A stretch of DNA of 11,943 bases from Geopsychrobacter sp. GTDB taxonomy: Bacteria; Desulfobacterota; Desulfuromonadia; Desulfuromonadales; Geopsychrobacteraceae. Position 1 is the first letter of the stretch. The number at the start of each line of letters is the position of its first letter. The stretch covers positions 1-11,943 of the forward strand of contig JAUXIR010000017.1 of NCBI GenBank assembly GCA_030620915.1. The letters run 5' to 3'. A program made the position numbers and the translations under genes. Below are positions 1 to 7,600 of this stretch, piece after piece. The notes below the pieces were generated by a model. It searched no databases and was not told where the DNA came from. It worked only from the letters and a program-made list of their open reading frames with translations.

Positions 1-201
1 ACGCTCGGCGTTGACGAACAGGCCCACCGTCGTTACAAATGGTGGCAGTCTGTGGATGATTGCGGCCGCCTGCTCGGGCGAAACCGCACGCGGACTCTTG
101 GCATAGAAGACGAAACCGAGGGCATCGGCCCCGGCGGCGACTGCTGCCAGGGCGTCTTCACTCGAAGTAATGCCGCAAATTTTAACCCGCGTCGCTAGCA
201 T
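1..201 (-). CDS. trpF: Phosphoribosylanthranilate isomerase, N-terminal part (cut by window edge)
   Basis: TrpF isomerises N-(5-phosphoribosyl)anthranilate to the carboxyphenylamino-deoxyribulose phosphate used by TrpC; it is a cytosolic TIM-barrel enzyme. The 67 visible residues start [12 protein letters not shown] and continue through GADALGFVF and SPRAVSP. The KICGIT strand carries the catalytic Cys of the family (Cys9 here) and the GFVF/SPR segment is typical of TrpF. The ATG at 201 lies 8 nt after the trpB2 stop, with AAGAGA as a modest ribosome site, so the two are probably translated together as the last visible genes of the trp operon. The catalytic Asp and the C-terminal phosphate-binding loops are outside the window, so integrity of the gene cannot be judged. 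Identification is secure from the N-terminal motif and the operon context. Confidence 0.93.
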   Translation of the reverse strand, partial: MLATRVKICGITSSEDALAAVAAGADALGFVFYAKSPRAVSPEQAAAIIHRLPPFVTTVGLFVNAER

Positions 202-209
202 CGTCTCTT

Positions 210-1565
210 TTATAGCTCTACTTTCGGCAGATGCTTGAGCGACTCGGTGATCGCCTCGCTCGGGTACTCGAAATCCTCAAGCTGACCGGCAAAGAAGGCA
301 TCGTAGGAGGCCATATCGACATGACCATGGCCGGAGAGGTTGAACAGGATCGTCTTCTGTTTGCCCTCTTCCTTGGCCTGCAGCGCCTCATCTATTGCGG
401 CACGAATGGCGTGTGAGGACTCGGGCGCCGGAATAATTCCCTCGGTCCGCGCGAACTGGACCGCCGCTTCGAAACAGCCGACCTGACCGACCGCCCTGGC
501 TTCGATCACCCCTTCGTGCAACAGTTGCGAGACCAGGGCCGAAGCCCCATGGTAGCGCAGACCACCGGCATGAATCCCCGGCGGCATAAAATCATGGCCC
601 AGGGTGTACATCCGCGTTATCGGCGCCATCTTGACCGTATCGCCGTAATCAAATTCATAGACCCCCTTGGTCAGGGTCGGACAGGAGATCGGTTCGGCCG
701 CAACCAGGCGCACATCCTTGCCGTTGGCCTTGTCGGACACAAAAGGAAAAGCCAAACCAGCAAAGTTGGAGCCACCGCCATGACAGCCGATAATCACATC
801 GGGATAGTCGCCTGCGATCGCCATCTGTTCCTTGGCCTCAAGCCCGATCACGGTCTGATGCAGACAGACATGATTGAGCACGCTGCCGAGGGCGTAACGG
901 GTGTCATCGTGGGTCACAGCATCCTCAACCGCCTCACTGATAGCGATGCCCAACGAACCGTTACTGTTGGGGTCGGCCTCAAGAATGCCACGACCGGCAT
1001 TGGTCTGGTTAGACGGCGAAGGAATAACGTTGGCGCCCCAGAGCTGCATCATACTCTTGCGATAGGGCTTCTGTTTATAACTGACATTGACCATATAGAC
1101 CGTACATTCAAGGCCGAACTTCTGACAGGCCAGGGCGATCGAAGAGCCCCACTGCCCGGCGCCGGTCTCACTGGCGATCCGTTTGGTCCCTTCGAGCTTG
1201 TTGTAATAGGCCTGCGGTATCGCGGTGTTCGGCTTGTGACTGCCGGCCGGCGACACCCCCTCGTACTTGTAATAGATCTTGGCCGGGGTACCGAGCGCCT
1301 TCTCCAGCGCATGGGCGCGAAACAGCGGTGACGGACGCCAGAGGCGCAGAATTTCGAGCACCGGCTCAGGGATATCGATCCAGCGCTGGGACGACATCTC
1401 CTGCTCGATCAGGGCCATCGGAAAGAGCGGCAGCAGATCATCCGGGGTGACCGGCTGACCGGTTGCGGGATGAACCACCGGTGCCATCTGACCGGGCATA
1501 TCGGGGATGATGTTGTACCACTGCTTGGGAAGTTTATCTTCGGGCAGGATGATTTTAGTCAGCAT
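210..1565 (-). CDS. trpB: Tryptophan synthase beta chain, TrpB2 type
   Basis: PLP enzyme that condenses indole and serine to tryptophan. The 451-residue protein has the long N-terminal extension of the TrpB2 subfamily, about 50 residues longer than classical TrpB1. Visible landmarks are the PLP lysine K111 in GSHKPNTA, the catalytic E133 in ETGAGQWG (TrpB1 has GAGQHG), and the phosphate-binding glycine loop GCHGGGSN at about 261-267. A TTG 21 nt upstream (1586) would also open the frame, but a perfect GGAGG lies inside that extension, 9 nt before the ATG at 1565, so the ATG is the start. TrpB2 enzymes are reported to bind TrpA weakly or not at all and are often found alongside a TrpB1. Here the gene sits inside the operon between trpC and trpF. 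Whether TrpB1 and TrpA follow trpF is not visible. The family call is firm; whether it is the main synthase or an indole-salvage enzyme is open. Confidence 0.95.
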   Translation of the reverse strand: MLTKIILPEDKLPKQWYNIIPDMPGQMAPVVHPATGQPVTPDDLLPLFPMALIEQEMSSQRWIDIPEPVLEILRLWRPSPLFRAHALEKALGTPAKIYYKYEGVSPAGSHKPNTAIPQAYYNKLEGTKRIASETGAGQWGSSIALACQKFGLECTVYMVNVSYKQKPYRKSMMQLWGANVIPSPSNQTNAGRGILEADPNSNGSLGIAISEAVEDAVTHDDTRYALGSVLNHVCLHQTVIGLEAKEQMAIAGDYPDVIIGCHGGGSNFAGLAFPFVSDKANGKDVRLVAAEPISCPTLTKGVYEFDYGDTVKMAPITRMYTLGHDFMPPGIHAGGLRYHGASALVSQLLHEGVIEARAVGQVGCFEAAVQFARTEGIIPAPESSHAIRAAIDEALQAKEEGKQKTILFNLSGHGHVDMASYDAFFAGQLEDFEYPSEAITESLKHLPKVEL

Positions 1566-1632
1566 ATCTCTATACCTCCGGGTCAATTATTGTCAGAAAC
1601 AGGGTCTGTTTTTACTTTCTCGTCTCGCACTT

Positions 1633-2418
1633 CTATGCAAGTAACTCCTGTAGCTTGGCTCCGATATCGGTCTCGCGCATCAGGCTTTCGCCAATCAGAA
1701 AGGCAGCGGCACCAGCCTGCTGCAGGGTCTTAATATCGGCACGAGTGCGAATGCCACTCTCGGCAACGATCAGGCGCTCGGCTGGAATCAGTTTTGCGAG
1801 CCGTGCGGTGGTGCCGATATCGGTCGCAAAGGTCTTCAGATTGCGATTATTGACGCCGATCAGTTCACAGTCGGTCTGCAGAGCCGCTTCCAGCTCCTCC
1901 TCATTGTGCACCTCAAGCAGCACATCGAGGCCCAGATCACCTGCGACCCCGCTGAATTCGCAGAGTTCAGCAACCGAGAGCATCGCCGCGATCAGCAGCA
2001 CCGCATCGGCACCATGGACGCGCGCTTCGACGATCTGATAGGGATCGCAGATAAAATCCTTGCGCAGCAGCGGCAGCGAAACCTGCTCGCGGATCAAGCC
2101 CAGATAACGCAGGTGACCGTAGAAGAACTGCTCATCGGTCAACACCGACAGACAGGTCGCCCCATGCTGCTGATAGATCTCGGCGATCTCGAGCGGATCG
2201 AAGTCTTCGCGGATAATCCCCTTGGATGGGGAACCCTTCTTGACCTCGGTGATCAACGCCGTCCAGCCAGATTCGTTGGCAGTGCGCAGTGCACGGACAA
2301 AACCACGTGGCACATCTTCGACATCGCCGACCCGCGCACGGAGTTCGGTCAGCGACATCGCCGCCTTGGCTGCGGCGACCTCCTGCTTTTTCACCTCGAC
2401 GATCTTATCCAGAATCAT
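1633..2418 (-). CDS. trpC: Indole-3-glycerol phosphate synthase
   Basis: Closes the indole ring: carboxyphenylamino-deoxyribulose phosphate to indole-3-glycerol phosphate, CO2 and water. The 261 residues are the normal length of a single-function TrpC, with no fusion to TrpF. All family catalytic positions can be placed: E58 and K60 in TEVKKGSPSKG, K120 in LRKDF, E169 in LLEVHNEEE, N190 in GVNNRNL, and E220-S221 in VAESGI. The ATG at 2418 has only a weak ribosome site (GAGATG about 10 nt upstream). It is 67 nt from trpB2 on one side and 146 nt from trpD on the other. The downstream gap contains a short palindrome (AAACAG-GGT-CTGTTT, 1597-1611) that lacks a U-tract in the operon direction and so is unlikely to end transcription. 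Confidence 0.97.
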   Translation of the reverse strand: MILDKIVEVKKQEVAAAKAAMSLTELRARVGDVEDVPRGFVRALRTANESGWTALITEVKKGSPSKGIIREDFDPLEIAEIYQQHGATCLSVLTDEQFFYGHLRYLGLIREQVSLPLLRKDFICDPYQIVEARVHGADAVLLIAAMLSVAELCEFSGVAGDLGLDVLLEVHNEEELEAALQTDCELIGVNNRNLKTFATDIGTTARLAKLIPAERLIVAESGIRTRADIKTLQQAGAAAFLIGESLMRETDIGAKLQELLA

Positions 2419-2564
2419 AAAATGAACATCTCACACAAAAAATGGCTAAGCATAGATTTCGATCTACAAGGCTTGGGAGTTTTTCAGGGGTGAAGACAAA
2501 CCTGAGTATGTCAAAGTCCTGAAAAGATTCCGTAACGCCGTAGGGCGGACTTTTTGCGACGCCA
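2419..2564. repeat. Repeat-like spacer between trpD and trpC
   Basis: This 146-nt gap inside the operon holds no plausible gene. It contains an 8-bp inverted repeat (TTTTCAGG at 2481-2488 and CCTGAAAA at 2518-2525), a small hairpin TAGAT-TTCG-ATCTA (2453-2466) and a CGCC-GTAG-GGCG mini-stem (2537-2548) followed by GACTTTTTGCGACGCCATCA next to the trpD stop. From memory, that last motif resembles tails of dispersed intergenic repeats in deltaproteobacteria; I see only one copy here, so its repeat status is inference. In the operon direction it has no U-tract terminator. A TTGACA hexamer (minus strand, 2508-2513) has no matching -10, so I do not call an internal promoter. Confidence 0.35.
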
Positions 2565-3614
2565 TCATTGATTGGTCATCCGTACCAGGGATTCAAGTTT
2601 CGCCAGAGCCAGCCCGCCATCGAGAACCGCCGCAATCTGATCCATGCCGTCGGGGATCGACCCGGCGAGGCCCGCCGCCACCAGCGCATAGGCGCCATTC
2701 AAAATCACAATATCGCGTTTTGGACCCTTTTCACCGGCTAGGATCGAACGCACGATCGCGGCATTGATCTCGGCATCGCCGCCCTGCAGCTCTTCGAGGC
2801 GACAGCGCTTCAGCCCAAACTGCTCCGGTTCAATCGTCTCCAACTCAACCATGCCACCCGAGATGACCGCCACCTTGGTCGACCCGGTCAGGGTGATCTC
2901 ATCCATGCCGTCTTCGCCATGAACGACGAAGCCGCGCTGGCAACCGAGTCCAGCCAACACCCTGGCCAGCGGTTCGACCAGTTCGGCACTGAACACACCA
3001 AGAACCTGGCGATTGGCCCCGGCCGGGTTGGTCAGGGGGCCAAGGACGTTGAAGATGGTGCGGATACCGACCTCACGTCGTGGACCGATGGCATGCTTCA
3101 TCGCAGAGTGCAGCGCCGGGGCAAAGAGGAAACCGACACCGACCTCATCGATACAGCGGGCGACCTGCTCGGGGGTCACATCGAGATTGACTCCCAGCTT
3201 CTCCAGTACATCGGCACTGCCGCAGGTCGAGGAGATACTCCGATTGCCGTGCTTGGCGACCTTGCCGCCGCAAGCCGCAACCGCCAGGGCGACGGTGGTC
3301 GAAACATTGAAGGTCTTGGTACCGCTGCCACCGGTCCCGCAGGTATCGATGATCGTCTCGCGGTCGATATTGATCTCTTCGCGGTCGATATCGACCACGC
3401 CACCAACCCTGATCGGGGTCGCCCGCTCACGCATCACCTTTGCTGCGCCGGTGATTTCAGCGACCGTTTCGCCCTTCATGCGCAGCGCAGTGATAAAGGC
3501 ACCGATCTGCGCCGGGGTCGCTTCACCACCCATGATCTGGCTCATCACCTCGATCATCTCCCCCTCGGAGAGATCGTGCCGCTCGACTACCTTAGCGATC
3601 GCCTGCTTGATCAT
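2565..3614 (-). CDS. trpD: Anthranilate phosphoribosyltransferase
   Basis: Transfers the phosphoribosyl group of PRPP to anthranilate, the second step of tryptophan synthesis. The 349 residues carry the PRPP-binding loop [15 protein letters not shown] (92-106), the KHGNRS motif (121-126) and the [11 protein letters not shown] segment (188-198) of the glycosyltransferase family 3 fold. The ATG at 3614 has a strong GGGAGG eight bases upstream, which fixes the start. The protein is a little longer than most family members. Part of the excess is a duplicated heptad ([14 protein letters not shown], residues 75-88) just before the PRPP loop, described as a separate entry. TrpD is a separate protein here, not fused to TrpG. 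It is separated from trpG by 209 nt containing a palindromic element, so its transcript must pass through that structure, and its own strong ribosome site may compensate. Confidence 0.97.
   Translation of the reverse strand: MIKQAIAKVVERHDLSEGEMIEVMSQIMGGEATPAQIGAFITALRMKGETVAEITGAAKVMRERATPIRVGGVVDIDREEINIDRETIIDTCGTGGSGTKTFNVSTTVALAVAACGGKVAKHGNRSISSTCGSADVLEKLGVNLDVTPEQVARCIDEVGVGFLFAPALHSAMKHAIGPRREVGIRTIFNVLGPLTNPAGANRQVLGVFSAELVEPLARVLAGLGCQRGFVVHGEDGMDEITLTGSTKVAVISGGMVELETIEPEQFGLKRCRLEELQGGDAEINAAIVRSILAGEKGPKRDIVILNGAYALVAAGLAGSIPDGMDQIAAVLDGGLALAKLESLVRMTNQ
3351..3392 (-). repeat. 21-bp tandem duplication inside trpD
   Basis: Two adjacent in-frame 21-bp units (3372-3392 and 3351-3371) agree at about 17 of 21 positions and encode DIDREEI and NIDRETI. 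The duplication keeps the frame and falls in the linker just before the PRPP-binding loop, where TrpD proteins vary in length. The unit identity is seen directly; that it arose by slippage is inference. Confidence 0.7.
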
Positions 3615-3669
3615 ATTGTCGCCTCCCGACTGACGCTTGGGAATCTATCTATAAACCCTGAGAAACTTA

Positions 3670-3820
3670 GCCACCAAGACACCAAGGGCACCAAGACAGC
3701 CGGAGCAAAAGCCATATTCAGGCCTGGGCTTAGCCTCGTGTATCAATACATAAACAAAATTCTCTTTGGATTTTCACAAAACAACCAGGCCCTGCTTGGT
3801 GGACTTGGTGTCTTGGTGGC
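3670..3820. repeat. Long imperfect palindrome of CACCAAG units between trpG and trpD
   Basis: Arms 3670-3695 and 3795-3820 are inverted repeats matching at 24 of 26 positions, separated by 99 nt. Each arm is itself built of three spaced CACCAAG units (CCACCAAG, ACACCAAG, then NNCACCAAG). The right arm begins 3 bp after the trpG stop codon. The 99-nt interior is AT-richer and has no gene. The structure resembles a family of CCACCAAGACACCAAG palindromes that I recall from many bacterial genomes; only one element is present here, so mobility is inferred. In the operon transcript it could fold into a long stem between trpG and trpD. There is no U-tract after it, so it is not an ordinary intrinsic terminator. 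Confidence 0.8.
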
Positions 3821-3823
3821 AAA

Positions 3824-4405
3824 CTAGCCTTTGACTTCGCGGCTCATCTTCAAGAAATTGCCCAGCAGCTGCATCCCGGATGTAGTCAAGATCGACTCGG
3901 GATGAAACTGCAGCCCCCAGACCGGCAGCTCGCGATGCGCAAGTGCCATGATCACATCGCTATCGGTCCAGGCGGTCACCTGCAGACATTCGGGCAGACT
4001 CGAACGCTCGGCAATCAACGAATGGTAGCGGGTCGCCTCGAACGGATTATCGATCCCGGCGAACAGCTCACTGCCGTCATGTTCGATCATGCTGGTCTTG
4101 CCGTGCATCAGCCGATCCGCGCGCACCACCTTACCACCGAAGGCGGCGGTAATCGACTGGTGGCCCAGGCAGATGCCGAGCAGCGGGATTTTGCCGGCGA
4201 AATGTCGGATCGCCTCGACCGAAATCCCGGCCTCATTCGGGGTACAGGGCCCGGGAGAGATCACCAGGTGCTGCGGTGCCATCTTTTCAATATCGGCGAT
4301 ATCCAACTTGTCGTTACGCACCACCTCAACCTCTTCACCCAGTTCCATAAAATACTGCACCAGGTTGTAGGTGAAGCTGTCGTAGTTATCGATCATCAAA
4401 AGCAT
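3824..4405 (-). CDS. trpG: Anthranilate synthase component II (glutamine amidotransferase)
   Basis: Releases ammonia from glutamine and passes it to TrpE for anthranilate formation. The 193-residue protein is a class I glutamine amidotransferase. It has [13 protein letters not shown] at the N-terminus, the oxyanion loop SPGPCTP (50-56), the nucleophile C79 in GICLGHQ, and the H168/E170 pair in FHPES. The ATG at 4405 is 4 nt downstream of the trpE stop, typical of coupled translation of the two subunits; a second ATG three codons later is a possible alternative start. The frame continues upstream of 4405 but overlaps trpE and lacks family similarity, so the longer version is rejected. The stop codon abuts the CACCAAG palindrome. 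An identical domain serves aminodeoxychorismate synthase (PabA), but the trp neighbours support TrpG. Confidence 0.96.
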   Translation of the reverse strand: MLLMIDNYDSFTYNLVQYFMELGEEVEVVRNDKLDIADIEKMAPQHLVISPGPCTPNEAGISVEAIRHFAGKIPLLGICLGHQSITAAFGGKVVRADRLMHGKTSMIEHDGSELFAGIDNPFEATRYHSLIAERSSLPECLQVTAWTDSDVIMALAHRELPVWGLQFHPESILTTSGMQLLGNFLKMSREVKG

Positions 4406-4409
4406 GCAA

Positions 4410-5891
<1,482 letters not shown>

Positions 5892-5920
5892 GTTGGACCT
5901 ATCACGGGCAAAAATAGAAA

Positions 5921-5950
5921 TTTCTACCACTTAAAGCCGCGAAAAGTCAA
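5921..5950 (-). promoter_or_regulatory. Candidate trp operon promoter
   Basis: On the minus strand a TTGACT -35 (5945-5950) and a TAGAAA -10 (5921-5926) are 18 bp apart. Transcription would start near 5914, giving a leader of only about 20 nt before the trpE ATG at 5891. It lies between the mucR terminator and trpE, where an operon promoter is expected. The match is moderate (5 of 6 and 4 of 6). Confidence 0.45.
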
Positions 5951-5969
5951 GGATTGACGGGCGCTTGAC
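5946..5969. promoter_or_regulatory. Palindrome overlapping the trpE -35, possible operator
   Basis: GTCAA-GGA-TTGAC (5946-5958) is a perfect 5-bp-arm inverted repeat covering the proposed -35 hexamer, and a further TTGAC follows at 5965-5969. This gives three half-sites in 24 bp at the promoter. A repressor would fit this position, but no trpR-like gene is in the window and the site is short enough to occur by chance. Confidence 0.3.
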
Positions 5970-5996
5970 CACTCGCGACCCCCCATAGCGAAAGAC

Positions 5997-6030
5997 TAAA
6001 AAAGGAGCTGCCCGACCAGGGGCAGCTCCT
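5997..6030 (-). terminator. Intrinsic terminator after mucR
   Basis: A perfect 11-bp GC-rich stem (6003-6013 with 6020-6030) and a 6-nt loop are followed, in the minus direction, by a run of six U (5998-6003, sharing the stem base). It starts 29 bp past the mucR stop and insulates the trp operon from mucR transcription. Confidence 0.92.
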
Positions 6031-6058
6031 CTTCATTCTTCATCTGCGATAAACAGGC

Positions 6059-6493
6059 TTACTTCTTCTTGGCCTTAGCAGCACGAGCCTTGGCCAGACC
6101 ACCAGCCAGGTCTTTATCAAGAGCCATCTGACGTCTGCTCTCAATATAATCCTTAGCGGCCAAAGTCGTTCCGGCAGGAATATCAAACATGGTGCGATAC
6201 TCTTTAGGGGTCATCTCGTGGGCAGTGCCCAGGTGACGCTTAAGAGTAACGAAACCCTTGCCACAAATCATGCAAGTAATCTGCTTCTTACCAAAGGCTT
6301 TACGCTTGGAGATGGCAGGAGCAGCAGATGCTTGCTCTTCTTCTCCAGGAACAGGAGCAGCTTCGCCCTTATCCAACGCAGACAATGCTGCATGGAGTTC
6401 AGTAAGCTCAGCAAAAAGCTCATCTTTTGTCATCTCTGTCGAGGCGGCATGAGCAGATACGATTTGTGCGGCTAATTCGGTAATAGTAGGCAT
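6059..6493 (-). CDS. MucR/Ros-family zinc-finger transcriptional regulator
   Basis: A 144-residue DNA-binding protein of the Ros/MucR family, the bacterial zinc-finger regulators that bind AT-rich DNA and act as global regulators or H-NS-like silencers in alphaproteobacteria. The finger is C74-x2-C77-x9-H87-x4-H92, followed by the characteristic MTPKEYR. The N-terminal 40 residues form the helical part that in MucR drives oligomerisation, then a Pro/Ala/Glu-rich linker (about 45-62). The tail from about 125 is Ala/Lys-rich and ends AKKK. The ATG at 6493 has a weak GGA 8-9 nt upstream. It is a monocistronic gene with a strong terminator, divergent from the gntR operon. It could bind the AT-rich region between them, or its own promoter as MucR proteins do, but targets are not shown by sequence. 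Confidence 0.9.
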   Translation of the reverse strand: MPTITELAAQIVSAHAASTEMTKDELFAELTELHAALSALDKGEAAPVPGEEEQASAAPAISKRKAFGKKQITCMICGKGFVTLKRHLGTAHEMTPKEYRTMFDIPAGTTLAAKDYIESRRQMALDKDLAGGLAKARAAKAKKK

Positions 6494-6722
6494 TGTTTTG
6501 TCCGTTGGTTAGAGGGAGTTTTGTAGAAATATTTTATAAAGGTAGAACATGTTTGCTGACTTATCAATACAAAGATGGGAATTAGTGGATAATATTTACA
6601 TTTAAAGGTGTATTCGATGTTTTTTTGATATTTGGATTAGATTCTCGACGATAAACAGGAAATCGCTCGGAGAGTTGTGGGCATTCATCAATGGTCACGA
6701 GAGACAAAAAAGGCCTACCCTG

Positions 6723-6751
6723 TTTCCAGGTGAACCCTTCCTGCTTATATA
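6723..6751 (+). promoter_or_regulatory. Candidate promoter of the gntR operon
   Basis: TTTCCA (6723-6728) and TATATA (6746-6751) are exactly 17 bp apart, each matching 4 of 6 consensus bases. Transcription would begin near 6758, upstream of the palindromes at 6782-6828. An alternative is TTGAAC (6807-6812) with CATAAA (6832-6837), spacing 19. Neither is strong. Confidence 0.3.
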
Positions 6752-6781
6752 CCGTGAATGATAAGAAAGATTGAATTTTTA

Positions 6782-6828
6782 TTCGAGTCCAGCATGGTTT
6801 CCCGTGTTGAACTCGAAATATTCGAATA
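6782..6828. promoter_or_regulatory. Palindromes upstream of gntR, possible autoregulatory operator
   Basis: A 13-bp inverted repeat with two mismatches (6782-6794 and 6805-6817, outer core TTCGAGT/ACTCGAA) is followed one base later by the perfect palindrome TATTCGAATA (6819-6828). The TTCGA core recurs in all arms. FadR-subfamily GntR proteins bind palindromes near their own promoters, so this is the natural candidate site; binding by the adjacent regulator is inferred. Confidence 0.45.
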
Positions 6829-6932
6829 ATTCATAAAATAATAATTGCATCCTCAACAACATGGAGTTATGGTCTCGGCAAATGTCGACAATCGACATCC
6901 GACAAACCAACAGCAGGGAGGTTTTGCCCAGA

Positions 6933-7595
6933 ATGGTGATTAACAAGTCGACCTACAAGGATTATGTCGTTGCTCATGTCTACGAACGGCTGCAAAAAGG
7001 CGAGCTGAACCCGGGGGATCAGGTGCTGGAGAGCCGACTGGCCACCGAGTTGGGCCTGAGCCGCGCGCCTATTCGCGAGGCGCTGCAGCAGCTGGTGGGC
7101 GACGGTCTGCTGACCTACAAACCGCAGGTCGGAAACTTCGTCGCTGCCCTCTCGCCCAAGGAGATCATCGATGCCTATGTGACCCGTGGCCTACTGGAAG
7201 GGTTTGCGGTGGCCGAGGCCCTTGAGGGTTTCACCGAAGAGGATCTGGAAGATCTGGAGGAATACTGCCTGCAGATGGAGAAGCACGCCCGGCGCGGCAA
7301 ACAGAAGGAGCTGATCGAGATCGGCACCGAATTCCATCACCTGCTCTTCAACAAGAGCAACAACATCCAATTGATCGAGTATACCCAGCGGCTCAGCCAC
7401 AAGCTCCACCTGCTCTTTTACAAGCACTGGGCCAGCCTCTATACACCAGAGGAGATTCGTGATCGCCATCAAGCATTGGTGTGCGTACTCCGCCGAAAAG
7501 AGCGGCCCCTTGTAGAACAGGCGTTAAGAGAACACTACAACGAAACCGGGCAGAAGGTCGCCCGCTTCTACAATGAGAATGAAGAAGGAGTATAA
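6933..7595 (+). CDS. GntR-family (FadR/FCD) transcriptional regulator
   Basis: A 220-residue one-component regulator. An N-terminal winged helix (about 10-70: LNPGDQVLESRLATELGLSR and APIREALQQL) is joined to an FCD ligand-binding domain (about 77-205). FCD hallmarks include the IIDAYVTRGLLEG helix and histidines H135/H136, H179 and H201, positions where the family often binds a metal that coordinates a carboxylate ligand. FCD regulators typically sense organic acids, oxo acids or amino acids. I chose ATG 6933 because AGGGAGG ends 11 nt upstream and the protein then starts about ten residues before the winged helix, as usual. An ATG at 6861 would add 24 residues without a ribosome site or family similarity. 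It is the first gene of an operon with the aminotransferase (5-nt gap) and the CoA-transferase, so it probably controls them and itself. Confidence 0.9.
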   Translation: MVINKSTYKDYVVAHVYERLQKGELNPGDQVLESRLATELGLSRAPIREALQQLVGDGLLTYKPQVGNFVAALSPKEIIDAYVTRGLLEGFAVAEALEGFTEEDLEDLEEYCLQMEKHARRGKQKELIEIGTEFHHLLFNKSNNIQLIEYTQRLSHKLHLLFYKHWASLYTPEEIRDRHQALVCVLRRKERPLVEQALREHYNETGQKVARFYNENEEGV

Positions 7596-7600
7596 CGAAA

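Larger units (their letters stand above)
6494..6932. other. AT-rich divergent control region between mucR and gntR
   Basis: No RNA gene and no convincing small gene is seen here. The sequence from about 6500 to 6660 and from 6750 to 6850 is clearly richer in A and T than the flanking operons. On the mucR side I find no promoter better than a TTGATA hexamer (minus strand, around 6565) with a poor -10. The gntR side has a promoter candidate and two palindromes, listed separately. 6861-6932 stays in frame with gntR but probably is 5' leader. Confidence 0.6.

Noticed and set aside
1566..1586. Upstream TTG start for TrpB2
   Set aside because: The extension contains the GGAGG ribosome site of the ATG at 1565.
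2508..2513. Internal trpC promoter from a perfect TTGACA on the minus strand
   Set aside because: No acceptable -10 hexamer at 16-18 bp spacing.
3670..3820. CRISPR-like repeat
   Set aside because: The CACCAAG units are tandem and inverted with no spacer periodicity and no cas genes nearby.
5892..5996. trp leader peptide and attenuator
   Set aside because: No small reading frame with tandem Trp codons and no alternative terminator hairpin before trpE; the only terminator here serves mucR.
6861..6932. 24-residue N-terminal extension of the GntR regulator
   Set aside because: No ribosome site before 6861 or 6882 and no family similarity; AGGGAGG precedes ATG 6933. A start at 6861 is not fully excluded.
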